The notes: generated from the letters alone by a model not told the origin. A stretch of 64,000 nt of DNA from Methanobacterium sp. (GCA_015661405.1 JACWMK010000003.1:21216-85215); one strand, 5' to 3'. Positions 28,443 through 37,765 are shown, counted from the stretch's first letter. Numbers and translations are program-made.

Positions 28443-29003
28443 ATGGAAAAAAGAAAAATTGTTGCATGGGGAATCACTGGTGCTGGTGATAAAATAGTGG
28501 AAACCTTGGAGATAATGAAGAAAATAAATGCAGAATACAAGGATCAAGTGGAGATAGAAGTTTATATCTCAAAAGCGGGGGATCAAGTTGTGAAGTATTA
28601 TGGAATATCCAGTGATTTAGAAAATAATTTCGAGAATATTTGGGTTGAAATAAACGCAAATTCACCATTTCTAGCTGGCCAAATCCAATTAGGTAAATAC
28701 GAATTCCTTTTAATTGCACCAACAACTTCTAACACAGTTTCAAAGATATCTATGAGGATGGGTGACACTTTAATTTCTAATGCCGCTATAATGGGCCAAA
28801 AAGCTGACGTTCCAATTTACATATTCCCATCTGATTACGAGGAAGGAATCACTATAACCAAACTCCCAAATGGAAAAGATTTAAAAATAATTATTAGAAA
28901 AGAAGATGTTGAACATGTTCAAAAACTTGCTAAAATGCAGAATACCTTCATATTAAAAGATCCAAACGATATTGTCAAAATATTCTCTGATCATTTTAAT
29001 TAA
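28443..29003 (+). CDS. afpA: Archaeoflavoprotein AfpA-like
   Basis: About 186 residues from ATG 28443 (MEKRKIVAWGITGAGDKI). Flavodoxin-like/flavoprotein fold with the FMN-loop WGITGAG at the N-terminus, LIAPTTSNTVSKISMRMGDTLISNAAIMGQKA in the middle and PIYIFPSDY following. AfpA of related archaea takes electrons from ferredoxin to an oxidoreductase partner. GAGGAG lies 11 nt upstream. No ferredoxin gene is adjacent, so the partner is unknown. Confidence 0.85.
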   Translation: MEKRKIVAWGITGAGDKIVETLEIMKKINAEYKDQVEIEVYISKAGDQVVKYYGISSDLENNFENIWVEINANSPFLAGQIQLGKYEFLLIAPTTSNTVSKISMRMGDTLISNAAIMGQKADVPIYIFPSDYEEGITITKLPNGKDLKIIIRKEDVEHVQKLAKMQNTFILKDPNDIVKIFSDHFN

Positions 29004-29075
29004 AAAGAAATATAATTTTTTAACATAAAAACCTTTTTCTTAATTGAAAAACATTTTTATTATAAAATAATTTTC

Positions 29076-29678
29076 TTAAATAATTAATTCCATACTCAAA
29101 GTACCCTTACCCTTAAAAATCCATTCAGGACTATTTTTACCGTAAACTTTAAATCCAAACCTTTCATATAACCTCAAAGCCCCTTCATTATCCATAGTCA
29201 CATCTAGAATTAACCTTCGGCATTTAGCATCTTCTGCAAGTTTAATAGCATTTTCCAGGATATAAGATCCAATTCCCTGACCTCTAAAGGCCGTATCAGC
29301 TGCAATATTACTTAAATAATAATCATTTCTTCCTACACTTGTGGTAAGTAATTCATTAATGGCAATTCCTTTAAAGATGTACTTCAAAAATTGAGTAAAA
29401 TTTAATATTTTATAATAAGCCTTAAAATCTTTCAATAAACTCGTTTCTTTTCCGCTAAAAGAAACTAGAATTCCTATTACATCTCCATTAATTGCCACGT
29501 GGATATTTTCATGACCTAATGAATTACTTCCTGCTTTTACAAGTCTTTTTATATTTTGAGTAGCTTCATCTTCATCTTTCCCCAATAATGATCGAAATAC
29601 TCCTAATTCTGTTTCATAAATTAACTTTGAAACTTTATTCAAATCATGGCGTTTTAAATCCAATTTTTCAAATTTCAT
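29076..29678 (-). CDS. GNAT-family N-acetyltransferase
   Basis: 200 residues. The acetyl-CoA site NIAADTAFRGQGIGSYIL (motif A, about 137-154) and the C-terminal NEGALRLYERFGFKVYG (motif B) define the family. The N-terminal 100 residues have no close motif. The substrate is unknown. The gene converges with afpA. Confidence 0.88.
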   Translation of the reverse strand: MKFEKLDLKRHDLNKVSKLIYETELGVFRSLLGKDEDEATQNIKRLVKAGSNSLGHENIHVAINGDVIGILVSFSGKETSLLKDFKAYYKILNFTQFLKYIFKGIAINELLTTSVGRNDYYLSNIAADTAFRGQGIGSYILENAIKLAEDAKCRRLILDVTMDNEGALRLYERFGFKVYGKNSPEWIFKGKGTLSMELII

Positions 29679-29810
29679 TTAATTATTACTCCTTGATCTA
29701 TAAATTGAAATATTACAGGTTAATTACACACTCTTTCAGCTACTTATGATTTATAAGGTTAAATAAATCTTTTATGAATTTTAAAAAAATATATACACTT
29801 GAGTTAATAA

Positions 29811-31625
29811 ATGAACTTCTGTATGGAGACAAAAAAATTCGTGCTTTTAGACATCGATTACATCACCGAGAACAATGAAGCAGTTATAAGATTATTTGGT
29901 AGAGTATATGGAGAAGATGATGGTGAATTTATAATAGCTCTAGATAGTAGCTTCAAACCTTATATATATGTCCTTCCTTATGATGTAAATGAGTGTATAG
30001 ATGAATTAAGTGATTTAGAACTTAGAAAAGTAGAAAAAATCAATAAGAAAGATATAGGAGAATTAAAGGATTTCCTGAAAATAACCTTGAAACATCCACA
30101 AGATGTGCCTAAGTTAAGAGAGAAAATATGGGATCTTAAATCTGTAAAGGAAGTTCGGGAACATGATATCCCATTTTATCGTAGATATCTAATAGATAAA
30201 GGTCTTTTCCCTATGAATATGATTGAAGTACAAGGAAAATGCTTAAATTCTAAAAGGGATTCACTTCAGAATAAAACATGTTTATTCAAAATAGAGAACG
30301 ATCCTAAACCTTTGGAATCAGATTTACCTGAACTAAACGTTCTGAGTTTTGATATTGAAGCCTGTAATCCTAATGGAATGCCTCTAGAGCGTGAAGACCC
30401 CATAATTATGATTAGTTTCTCCAGTAATCAAGGTTATCGTAAAGTATTCTCTACTAAGAATTCTTCCTTTGATTTTGTTGAAGTAGTTCCAGATGAAAAA
30501 GAATTATTAAAAAAATTCGTGAAAACTATTAAATCTGAAAACCCTGATCTCATCTTAGGTTACAATTCAGACGCTTTCGATTTCCCTTATATAAGAGATC
30601 GAGCAGCAAAATTAGGTGTGCCTCTTGAAATAGGAGTTGATGGTTCATCACTCAAATTCATGAGAAGAGGTTTTACTAATGCAGCAGTAATAAAAGGGAG
30701 AGCTAACATTGATTTATACCCTAACATGCGTCGTTATCTACAATTAGATCGTTATACTTTAGAAAGAGTCTATGGAGAGCTTTTTGGAGAGAATAAAATT
30801 GATATTCCGGGAGATGAAATCTACAGCTGTTGGGAAGGTGGTGGTGAAAAGCTGGAAAAACTCTTTGAATACTCACTAGAAGATTCAGTAGCTGTTACTA
30901 AAATTGGAGAAAAAATGTTACCCTTAAGTATGGAGTTAACCAGAATTGTTGGTCAACCTTTATTTGACGTGGCCCGAATGGCAACTGGACAACAAGTAGA
31001 ATGGTATTTAATCAGAAAAGCCTTTGAATATGGAGAAATTGTTCCCAATAAACCCTCATCATCACAATTCTCTCAACGAAAAGGAAAGAGTATAATTGGA
31101 GGCTATGTTAAGGATCCTGTGATGGGTTTACATGATAATATAGTATCTTTCGATTTTAAAAGTTTATATCCTAGCATAATAATTTCAAAGAATATTTCTC
31201 CTGACAGCTTAATGGATAATTGTGATGAAAAAGATTGTTATATCTCCCCTGAATTAGGGTATAAGTTCCGGAAAAAACCATTAGGTTTTGTACCATCAGT
31301 TATTGGTAAAGTACTCCAAGAGAGATTACGAATTAGATCTTTTATGGATCAGTCCACAGATGAGCGAGAACGTCAGATTCTAAATGTACAACAAGAAGCA
31401 TTAAAAAGACTAGCTAACTCTATATATGGGGTTTATGGTTTCAATTTATTCAGATGGTATAGTTTAGAGTGTGCAGATGCGATAACCGCATGGGGAAGAG
31501 ATTTTATTAAGAAAACCATGGAAAAAGCTGAAGAACACGATTTCAAACCAATATATGCTGATACTGATGGTTTTTATGCAACATACACTGGATCATTAGG
31601 AGAGGATAATGAAAATATAGATTAA
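29811..31625 (+). CDS. polB1: DNA polymerase B, large fragment of a split polymerase (PolB1)
   Basis: 604 residues. Exonuclease motifs are present: ExoI LSFDIEACNP, ExoII NSDAFDFPYIRDR and ExoIII YSLEDSVAV. So are polymerase motif A (DFKSLYPSIIIS), motif B (LKRLANSIYGVYGF) and motif C (YADTDGFYA). The protein stops about 20 residues after motif C, so the thumb region is missing. In Methanobacteriales a second gene elsewhere encodes this C-terminal part; it is not in the window. The start is ATG 29811 or 29823. Confidence 0.95.
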   Translation: MNFCMETKKFVLLDIDYITENNEAVIRLFGRVYGEDDGEFIIALDSSFKPYIYVLPYDVNECIDELSDLELRKVEKINKKDIGELKDFLKITLKHPQDVPKLREKIWDLKSVKEVREHDIPFYRRYLIDKGLFPMNMIEVQGKCLNSKRDSLQNKTCLFKIENDPKPLESDLPELNVLSFDIEACNPNGMPLEREDPIIMISFSSNQGYRKVFSTKNSSFDFVEVVPDEKELLKKFVKTIKSENPDLILGYNSDAFDFPYIRDRAAKLGVPLEIGVDGSSLKFMRRGFTNAAVIKGRANIDLYPNMRRYLQLDRYTLERVYGELFGENKIDIPGDEIYSCWEGGGEKLEKLFEYSLEDSVAVTKIGEKMLPLSMELTRIVGQPLFDVARMATGQQVEWYLIRKAFEYGEIVPNKPSSSQFSQRKGKSIIGGYVKDPVMGLHDNIVSFDFKSLYPSIIISKNISPDSLMDNCDEKDCYISPELGYKFRKKPLGFVPSVIGKVLQERLRIRSFMDQSTDERERQILNVQQEALKRLANSIYGVYGFNLFRWYSLECADAITAWGRDFIKKTMEKAEEHDFKPIYADTDGFYATYTGSLGEDNENID

Positions 31626-31693
31626 AAAAAAAAATTAAAATAATATATTATTATTTTTATCATATCTGAATTTATGAAGGTGTAAAAATAACG

Positions 31694-32188
31694 ATGAAAA
31701 TTGTGGCTTATGATCCCAATCTTGACGATAAAAATTTCTCGAAACTTCAGAATGCTTATCTAAAATTATTCAATGAAAAAGATAGTTTGAAATACATATC
31801 AATTAGCGGAGTTAATTTTGATTCTCGCACCATCACAGCATTCTTAAAAAACTCCAGACAGGAAGAAGTGAAGTATTACGTGGCATTATCCTCACAAAAT
31901 GATATTATAGGTATCTCTGCATTTAAAAGCGATTTAACTAAAGGATTTGAAATTATAGGTACAATTGTGCATAAAAATCATCGTTTTAGAGGTGTAGGAA
32001 AAGCATTAATTGATGAAGGATTAGAATTAGCAAAAAGAAAAGGTTATAAAACTGTAGATATCTATGTTTTCGCTGATAATAAGGATATGCTAATATTATT
32101 GATTAAAAAAGGTTTTAAACCAGTAACAATAGAAAATCATGCCCGATTTGATGGAGAAGATTTAATTCATTTAAAAAAATACTTTTAA
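31694..32188 (+). CDS. GNAT-family N-acetyltransferase
   Basis: 164 residues. HKNHRFRGVGKALIDEGLEL (acetyl-CoA motif A, about 95-114) and ADNKDMLILLIKKGFKPV (motif B) are clear. The N-terminal part is charged. It follows polB1 by about 70 bp, with AGGTGT upstream of ATG 31694, and may have its own promoter. Confidence 0.87.
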   Translation: MKIVAYDPNLDDKNFSKLQNAYLKLFNEKDSLKYISISGVNFDSRTITAFLKNSRQEEVKYYVALSSQNDIIGISAFKSDLTKGFEIIGTIVHKNHRFRGVGKALIDEGLELAKRKGYKTVDIYVFADNKDMLILLIKKGFKPVTIENHARFDGEDLIHLKKYF

Positions 32189-32423
32189 CCATTATTCAAT
32201 AAAAAAAAATGTTTAAATTGAGTGGATTTATTTACAGGAATTGTTCGAGAAGATTGAATCAATAAAACAAATAAGATTCACAGGGAAATGAAAATAATCC
32301 TAATCCTAAAAAAATGAATAATAATATCAAGATATACATGAATTAAGAAATTTAAGATTTTAAAAAAAAATGAAAATTTAAAAGAAATAAATTAATTTTG
32401 ATTAACTTAAAAATTATTATGAA

Positions 32424-32516
<93 letters not shown>

Positions 32517-32598
32517 TTTTAGTTCACCTCAAGTTAGTTGTATCAAATAATGATTTGTAATCAGTTAGTATTTAAACTAAGTATAGACAAAAAAGTTA

Positions 32599-32617
32599 TA
32601 TACTAACACTTAGTATA
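32599..32617. promoter_or_regulatory. 19-bp palindrome, probable HxlR operator
   Basis: TATACTAA-CAC-TTAGTATA is a perfect 8-bp inverted repeat with a 3-bp spacer. It lies about 83-101 bp upstream of the mini-protein start and beside its likely TATA element (TTTAAATA, about 32570-32577). The same half-sites with the same spacing occur at 33189-33207. Confidence 0.6.
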
Positions 32618-32767
32618 GTTTGGAAATGTTAAATCTATTTTAATAATAAATATATATTAAATACTATTACTTTTTTTTAATACCTAAATTAGTTCAATAT
32701 TTAAATCAAATCTAGTTTTCAACTTTTTTAAAAGCAACTCAATTGATTCTATCCTTTCTCAATTTTA

Positions 32768-32875
32768 CTAGTATAATTTTCTATATTCGCTATCAGCAAA
32801 GTTATCGGTCATTCCTGAGATATGATCGCAGATTACTGACATAAATGCATAATTTTTTATTAAATTTTTAGAATG
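32768..32875 (-). pseudogene. Remnant of a dGTPase/HD-family phosphohydrolase C-terminus
   Basis: A 35-codon frame ending in a stop reads YAFMSVICDHISGMTDNFA and then SEYRKLY. The CDHISGMTD run is typical of the C-terminal part of dGTP triphosphohydrolases. The frame is closed upstream by stops and has no start. It looks like a leftover of a deleted gene. Confidence 0.55.
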
Positions 32876-32971
32876 TTATCCATAACAATAATGAAAATTT
32901 AATTAGCTATAATTATTTCAAATTAAATTTTATAAGTAAATGAAATTAATTAATATGTTGGGTGAAAGATA

Positions 32972-33196
32972 ATGGATGAACCGTTTATTCAAGATTGAAG
33001 AGAATTATATAATGCAGTAGTTGAGTTTGAAAATTTAAAACCTCGGAAGTAGATGAGTGAAGATGATATATTTGCGGTTCAAAATTCGGTGAATGATAAA
33101 ATAGGTTATTGCTGTGTGAAGGGTGTGAAACATGGGTTCCATGTGTTGTAAGTGTATCTGGGAATTGAAGGTTTAGATGGGCTTGTTATATACTAA
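32972..33196 (+). pseudogene. Decayed small protein gene with three in-frame stops
   Basis: One frame starting at ATG 32972 (SD GGGTGAAAG) reads through with three in-frame stops: MDEPFIQD-stop-RELYNAVV, then ENLKPRK-stop-MSEDDIFAVQNSV, then IGYCCVKG, FHVL-stop-VYLGIEGLDG. The pattern resembles a family with WKWM, DIFGVQNP and IGYCC motifs (DUF6930/DUF7309-like, from memory). Two of the stops (TGA, TAG) could be single changes from TGG. The 3' end runs into the HxlR promoter. Confidence 0.6.
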
Positions 33197-33207
33197 AATT
33201 TTGTATA
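33189..33207. promoter_or_regulatory. 19-bp palindrome at the HxlR promoter
   Basis: TATACTAA-AAT-TTTGTATA repeats the site at 32599-32617 with one arm mismatch. It overlaps a TATA-like TTATATAC about 50 bp before the HxlR start, so binding there would block transcription. This fits autorepression. Confidence 0.6.
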
Positions 33208-33243
33208 TGAAACACTATTAAATATAGGGAGTGATTTATTAGT

Positions 33244-33564
33244 ATGTCTGGAGAAAGAGATTATTGCTATGCGGTTGAGGCTGCTTTAGATGAACTAGGT
33301 GGTAAATGGAAACCTTTAATCATATGGATATTAATGGAAGGAAAATTACGTTTCAGTGAAATTAATAGAAATTTATCATCTATCACAGAACGAATGCTCA
33401 CAAGGCAACTTCGTGAATTGGAGAAAGACGGCTTAGTTAACAGGAAGGTGTTCGCTGAAGTGCCTCCGAAAGTTGAATATTCTCTTACAAAAAAAGGTAA
33501 ATCAGTAATGCCTATTTTAGAAGCCCTTTGTGATTGGGGTGAGGAATATTGCTTAAAAAATTAA
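33244..33564 (+). CDS. HxlR-family transcriptional regulator
   Basis: 106 residues, winged helix. The family signature is complete: CYAVEAALDELGGKWKPLIIW (about 8-28), RFSEINRNL, ITERMLTRQLRELEKDGLVNR and EVPPKVEYSLTKKG. A single cysteine just before the first helix (Cys8) is the position used as a redox switch in several relatives, and two more lie near the C-terminus. It sits downstream of a palindrome that recurs upstream of the cysteine-rich mini-protein gene. Start ATG 33244. Confidence 0.92.
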   Translation: MSGERDYCYAVEAALDELGGKWKPLIIWILMEGKLRFSEINRNLSSITERMLTRQLRELEKDGLVNRKVFAEVPPKVEYSLTKKGKSVMPILEALCDWGEEYCLKN

Positions 33565-33593
33565 TTCATTTTCTAAACTTTTATGAATATGAA

Positions 33594-34361
33594 TTAATTT
33601 TTTTTAAATTGTTTAGCTATTTTAGTTGCAAAAACTCCGGCGCCAAATCCATTATCTATGTTAACCACTGCAATTCCTGGCGCGCATGATTGAAGCATTG
33701 CATAAAGAGCTGCATATCCTCCTTTACCAACACCGTATCCTACAGATGTAGGAACTCCAATAACTGGTATATCTACTAATCCAGCAACCACAGAAGGTAA
33801 TGCACCCTCCATTCCCGCTACTACTATCAATACTTTAACATCCTCTTCAATCATTATTCTTACATGTGAAAAAAGACGATGTATACCTGCTACACCCACA
33901 TCATATGCATTTAAAACTTCGCAACCCATTTCCTCGGCTGTGATTCTTGCTTCTTCTGCTATGGGAATATCCGAAGTTCCTGCAGTTATTACACCTACTT
34001 TAACTTCTTTTTTAATTTCATGATTTTTAACTAATAATATCTTTGCTTTTTCATGGTAATCTATTTTAAATCCTTTAAGTATAGTTAATTTTTCTTTAAT
34101 TGCATTATATTTATCATTATCAAGTTTTGTAATCATTAAACGTCCTTTATCAGCAGATCCTATTATAATTTTCAATAATTCATCATTTATTTTTCCTTCC
34201 GCATATATGACCTCCGGAATTCCAGTTCTAACATCTCTACACATATCTAATTTAGCGAAATCTTCTATTTCACGAATTTGCATGGTTTTAAGCCTTTTCC
34301 CAGCTTCCCCCATGGATATTTCCCCATCTATAAGCTTTTGAAGAATTTCATTCATATTCAT
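33594..34361 (-). CDS. larB: LarB-family (AIR carboxylase-like) protein
   Basis: 255 residues. The LarB N-terminus (EILQKLIDGEISMGEAGKRL, then GIPEVIYAEGK) precedes a PurE-like domain with VITAGTSDIPIAEEA, YDVGVAGIHRLFSH, VVAGMEGALPSVVAGLVD and GVPTSVGYG. LarB carboxylates nicotinate adenine dinucleotide in making the nickel-pincer cofactor. No larC, larE or larA is in the window. It lies near hypF, also a nickel-enzyme maturation gene. ATG 34361 or 34355. Confidence 0.92.
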   Translation of the reverse strand: MNMNEILQKLIDGEISMGEAGKRLKTMQIREIEDFAKLDMCRDVRTGIPEVIYAEGKINDELLKIIIGSADKGRLMITKLDNDKYNAIKEKLTILKGFKIDYHEKAKILLVKNHEIKKEVKVGVITAGTSDIPIAEEARITAEEMGCEVLNAYDVGVAGIHRLFSHVRIMIEEDVKVLIVVAGMEGALPSVVAGLVDIPVIGVPTSVGYGVGKGGYAALYAMLQSCAPGIAVVNIDNGFGAGVFATKIAKQFKKN

Positions 34362-34652
34362 AACTAATTATCCACCAGTTTGTTATTTATTAAATTAAAA
34401 AGATTAAAAATATTTATAGTTTACAATCAATATTACTTTTGTTCTTCTAAAAACTTAAAATTATATTGATTTTAAAATTAAATACAACACTTTGAACTTG
34501 AATTTGGTTAAAAATTTGCTAACAGTTCAAAAATTTCATTAAGCTACTCAAGCAGTGAAAAGTAGTAAAAGGAAAATTTAATTCTACAAAAAAATAAACC
34601 GCATTCAATAAGTTTTTATTTTTTTAAAAATGAATTTGAGGTGTATTAAGAT

Positions 34653-36953
34653 TTGAGTAAAGCTAAAATTTTAGTTCAGGGCATAGTACAGGGAGTAGGC
34701 TTCAGACCCACCGTTTACAGGATAGCAAATAGTTTAAATCTTAATGGCTACGTTAGAAATTTGGGAAATGTAGTTGAAATCATAGTTGAAGGAAATAAAG
34801 AAGTTATAAAAAATTTTATTGAAAATTTAGAAGTGAATAAACCACTCATAGCCAAAATAAATTCATTGAAGGTGGAATGGTTAGTATCTTATAAAAATGA
34901 ATTTAACGATTTTAAAATTATGGAAAGCTTCTCAAACTTCTCTGGATCTTCAGTGATACCTCCTGATCTAGCGACTTGTGATAATTGCTTAGAAGAAATT
35001 TTAAATCCATATGATAGAAGATCTGAATATCCTTTTACAGCTTGTACTGACTGTGGTCCTCGTTTCACCGTGATAAAATCCATTCCATATGATCGGGAGC
35101 GAACGTCCATGAGTGAGTTTTCCCTCTGTCCCGAATGTCTATATGAGTATCAAAATCCTGATGATCGCCGTTATCATGCCGAAGCCACATGTTGTCCCGT
35201 TTGTGGACCATCTCTTTTCTTATATCAGAATAAAGTTTTGAATTTAGAAAATCCTTTACGTGAAGCAGTGCAACTCTTAGAAGAAGGTAATATACTTGCT
35301 GTGAAGGGTATTGGAGGCACCCATCTTGTGGCGAGTGCTACATCTGATGATGCAGTGTTAAAGCTACGGAAAAAGCTGGGTAGATTTAATCAACCCTTCG
35401 CATGTATGTCTCCTGATATCGAAACCATCAAAACTTTTGCTGAAGTTTCGAATGTAGAATCGGAAATTTTGAAGTCAAGATGCAGGCCAATAGTAGTTTT
35501 AAATAAAAATAGTAATTATTTTTTGTCATCTTATGTTTCTCCAGAGCTCCATAATCTCGGGGTTATGCTTCCCTACTCAGGACTTCATCATCTGATATTT
35601 AAATATTCAACTGATTTAGCCTATATCATGACCTCTGCTAATATGCCTGGAGAACCCATGCTCATAGAGAATAAAGATATCATTAAGAATTTGGAAGGTA
35701 TTGCTGATTATTTTCTCCTGCATAATCGTAGAATCATTAATCGTTGTGATGATTCTGTAGTTAGATTTCGTGGGGATGATATGACATTCATCAGACGTTC
35801 CCGTGGATATGTGCCGGAGCCATACGATTTTTCGAGATTGAATTCTGAGTTAAAAATCTTAGCTTTAGGACCAGAAATTGATGTAACCTTCTCCCTACTT
35901 AATGAGGGTAAATGCTACGTATCTCAACATATAGGGAACACAACTAAATATGAAACTTTCAAGTATCTTCAGAAAAGTGTAGAGTATCTTATGAATATAA
36001 CGAAGACCGATTCTGTGGATGCAGTAGTTAGTGATCTTCATCCACTTTTCTTTACTACTAAATTGGCTCATGAGTTAAGTGAAAGGTTTGACTGTGAATT
36101 GATTAAAGTTCAGCATCATCATGCTCATGCTGCTTCTCTAGCTGTGGATAATGGAGTTGATGAAATGGTGTGCATAGCTGCTGATGGAGTAGGTTATGGT
36201 GAAGATGGAACGGTTTGGGGTGGTGAAATACTTCATTATCGCGGTGCTGAATATGAAAGAGTTGGTAGTTTATTAACCCAAAAAATGGTTAGTGGAGATT
36301 TAACAACCAGATATCCTATAAGAATGGTTATGAGTATATTATATGATCATTTTGATTATGATGAACTCGTAGATTTGATGAAAAGAGATTATTTATCATA
36401 TTTCAAATATGGATTAAAGGAAGTAGATTTGGTGGCTCAGCAGCTTCGTAATGACTTTAACATTACTCAGACTTCTAGCACAGGACGTGTCCTTGATGCT
36501 ATTTCAGCAGTACTTCAAATTTGTGGAGAAAGAACTTATGAAGGGGAATGTGCAATGAAATTAGAGTCAGCAGCTTACAGTGGACATGAAAATGTTAATA
36601 TTCCTGTTGAAATTAAGAAAAAGAATGATTTGTATGTTTTAGATACTTCAAAAATACTTTCATCGGTTTTAAATGAAAAATTATCTGGTGAAAGGATTAA
36701 TGATATAGCCCTGGCTGGTCAAAAAGCTGTTTCAGTTGGTTTAGCTGAATTAGCTATAAAAGCTACAGATAAGGCTGGTGTGAATGTTATTGGTGGTTCT
36801 GGAGGGGTATTTTATAATGAAGCAATAAGTACTTCTATAAAAGAAACTGTAGAATCTGCTGGTTATAATTTTATTCAGCATAAAAATAGTTGTGCGGGTG
36901 ATGGTTCAGTTTCTATGGGTCAAGCTGCGGTAGCGGCCATGTATTTAAAGTGA
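34653..36953 (+). CDS. hypF: Carbamoyltransferase HypF
   Basis: 766 residues. Converts carbamoyl phosphate to the carbamoyl adenylate used to make the cyanide ligands of [NiFe] hydrogenases such as Frh and Ehb. Domains in order: acylphosphatase (GIVQGVGFRPTVYRIA, about 10-25), two zinc fingers (CDNC...CTDC and CPEC...CPVC, about 108-185), YrdC-like domain (about 200-380) and a Kae1-like domain with VQHHHAHAASLAVDNG near 487. TTG start 34653 after GAGGTG. Confidence 0.97.
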   Translation: MSKAKILVQGIVQGVGFRPTVYRIANSLNLNGYVRNLGNVVEIIVEGNKEVIKNFIENLEVNKPLIAKINSLKVEWLVSYKNEFNDFKIMESFSNFSGSSVIPPDLATCDNCLEEILNPYDRRSEYPFTACTDCGPRFTVIKSIPYDRERTSMSEFSLCPECLYEYQNPDDRRYHAEATCCPVCGPSLFLYQNKVLNLENPLREAVQLLEEGNILAVKGIGGTHLVASATSDDAVLKLRKKLGRFNQPFACMSPDIETIKTFAEVSNVESEILKSRCRPIVVLNKNSNYFLSSYVSPELHNLGVMLPYSGLHHLIFKYSTDLAYIMTSANMPGEPMLIENKDIIKNLEGIADYFLLHNRRIINRCDDSVVRFRGDDMTFIRRSRGYVPEPYDFSRLNSELKILALGPEIDVTFSLLNEGKCYVSQHIGNTTKYETFKYLQKSVEYLMNITKTDSVDAVVSDLHPLFFTTKLAHELSERFDCELIKVQHHHAHAASLAVDNGVDEMVCIAADGVGYGEDGTVWGGEILHYRGAEYERVGSLLTQKMVSGDLTTRYPIRMVMSILYDHFDYDELVDLMKRDYLSYFKYGLKEVDLVAQQLRNDFNITQTSSTGRVLDAISAVLQICGERTYEGECAMKLESAAYSGHENVNIPVEIKKKNDLYVLDTSKILSSVLNEKLSGERINDIALAGQKAVSVGLAELAIKATDKAGVNVIGGSGGVFYNEAISTSIKETVESAGYNFIQHKNSCAGDGSVSMGQAAVAAMYLK

Positions 36954-36973
36954 ATAGATTTTCAATTATATTT

Positions 36974-37462
36974 TTAATCATAGTTGATATCAGTTATCAC
37001 TGGAAGGTTCATTGATCGTTTCTTTAAAGCTCGTTTTCTTTCGTTTAATTGTTTTAAAAGATTTTTTGCAAGTCCCATGGCTTTTTCATAATCTTTTATT
37101 AGATTTTCCAGTTCATCTGAGACTTCTTCTCCCATTCTTGCTTTTTCTTCGATTTTTTGGAGTTCTTGGAATTCATGACCTGGTACTTTTAGGCGCATGG
37201 TGCCTTGGCTGATAAATATTTGGAATTCAATATCATGTGAGATGTCATAGTATTTTCGAGGTCTTCCGCGCTCTATTTTTCTGAATGAAGAGTTTAATAA
37301 ACCAGTATTTTCCATGGCCCTTAAATGTTCTATTATGGCTTTTTGACCTACTTCTAATTCGCGGGATATCTGGCTTACGAAACGTGGCTCTTCTTTTATC
37401 AAATTAAGTATGTTTCTACGTGTTTTACATCCCATTACGTCTAATATATCCTCTAAATTCAT
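36974..37462 (-). CDS. ArsR-like winged-helix regulator, probable heat-shock repressor
   Basis: 162 residues. N-terminal winged helix (MGCKTRRNILNLIKEEPRFV, then ISRELEVGQKAIIEHLRAME) with a basic wing (KIERGRPRKYYDIS), followed by a coiled-coil (about 90-150) for dimerisation. It is divergent from grpE across a promoter region with three copies of a symmetric element. I infer it regulates grpE-dnaK, and perhaps itself; target and signal are unproven. Confidence 0.85.
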   Translation of the reverse strand: MNLEDILDVMGCKTRRNILNLIKEEPRFVSQISRELEVGQKAIIEHLRAMENTGLLNSSFRKIERGRPRKYYDISHDIEFQIFISQGTMRLKVPGHEFQELQKIEEKARMGEEVSDELENLIKDYEKAMGLAKNLLKQLNERKRALKKRSMNLPVITDINYD

Positions 37463-37542
37463 TGTTTATCACTGATTTGTAAATTTATATTAATTTTAAG
37501 TATTTTTATTTCATTTAATCATATTTGTTAAAATCTAGTTAT

Positions 37543-37723
37543 TATAACCTTTGGTTACTATAATAAATATAGATTTATATAACTTTTGGTAATTAATATA
37601 CTAGTATCTTCGAAAGGTTTATATAACCTTTGGTTACTATAATAAATATAGATTTATATAACTTTTGGTAATTAATATACTAGTATCTTCGAAAGGTTTA
37701 TATAACCTTTGGTTACTATAATA
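37543..37723. repeat. 79-bp tandem repeat between HTH regulator and grpE (2.3 copies)
   Basis: Two identical 79-bp units (37543-37621 and 37622-37700) and a 23-bp partial third copy (37701-37723) are directly adjacent. Each full unit holds TATA-like TTTATATAAC, the inverted repeat AACC-TTT-GGTT and a second degenerate copy AACTTTTGGTAA. Each junction creates AAAGGTT-TATAT-AACCTTT. These symmetric sequences flank TATA elements and look like stacked operators. The perfect identity suggests a recent duplication or strong selection. Confidence 0.85.
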
Positions 37724-37765
37724 GTTAATGTTACCATCACCATCACATATACCCAAGGTGAATAA

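Noticed and set aside
32972..33196. TAG/TGA read as pyrrolysine or selenocysteine in the small stop-containing frame
   Set aside because: A third in-frame stop and the lack of any visible insertion element fit decay better; Methanobacteriales are not known to use pyrrolysine.
37543..37723. The 79-bp repeats as a CRISPR array
   Set aside because: Units are adjacent with no variable spacers, so they are tandem duplications.
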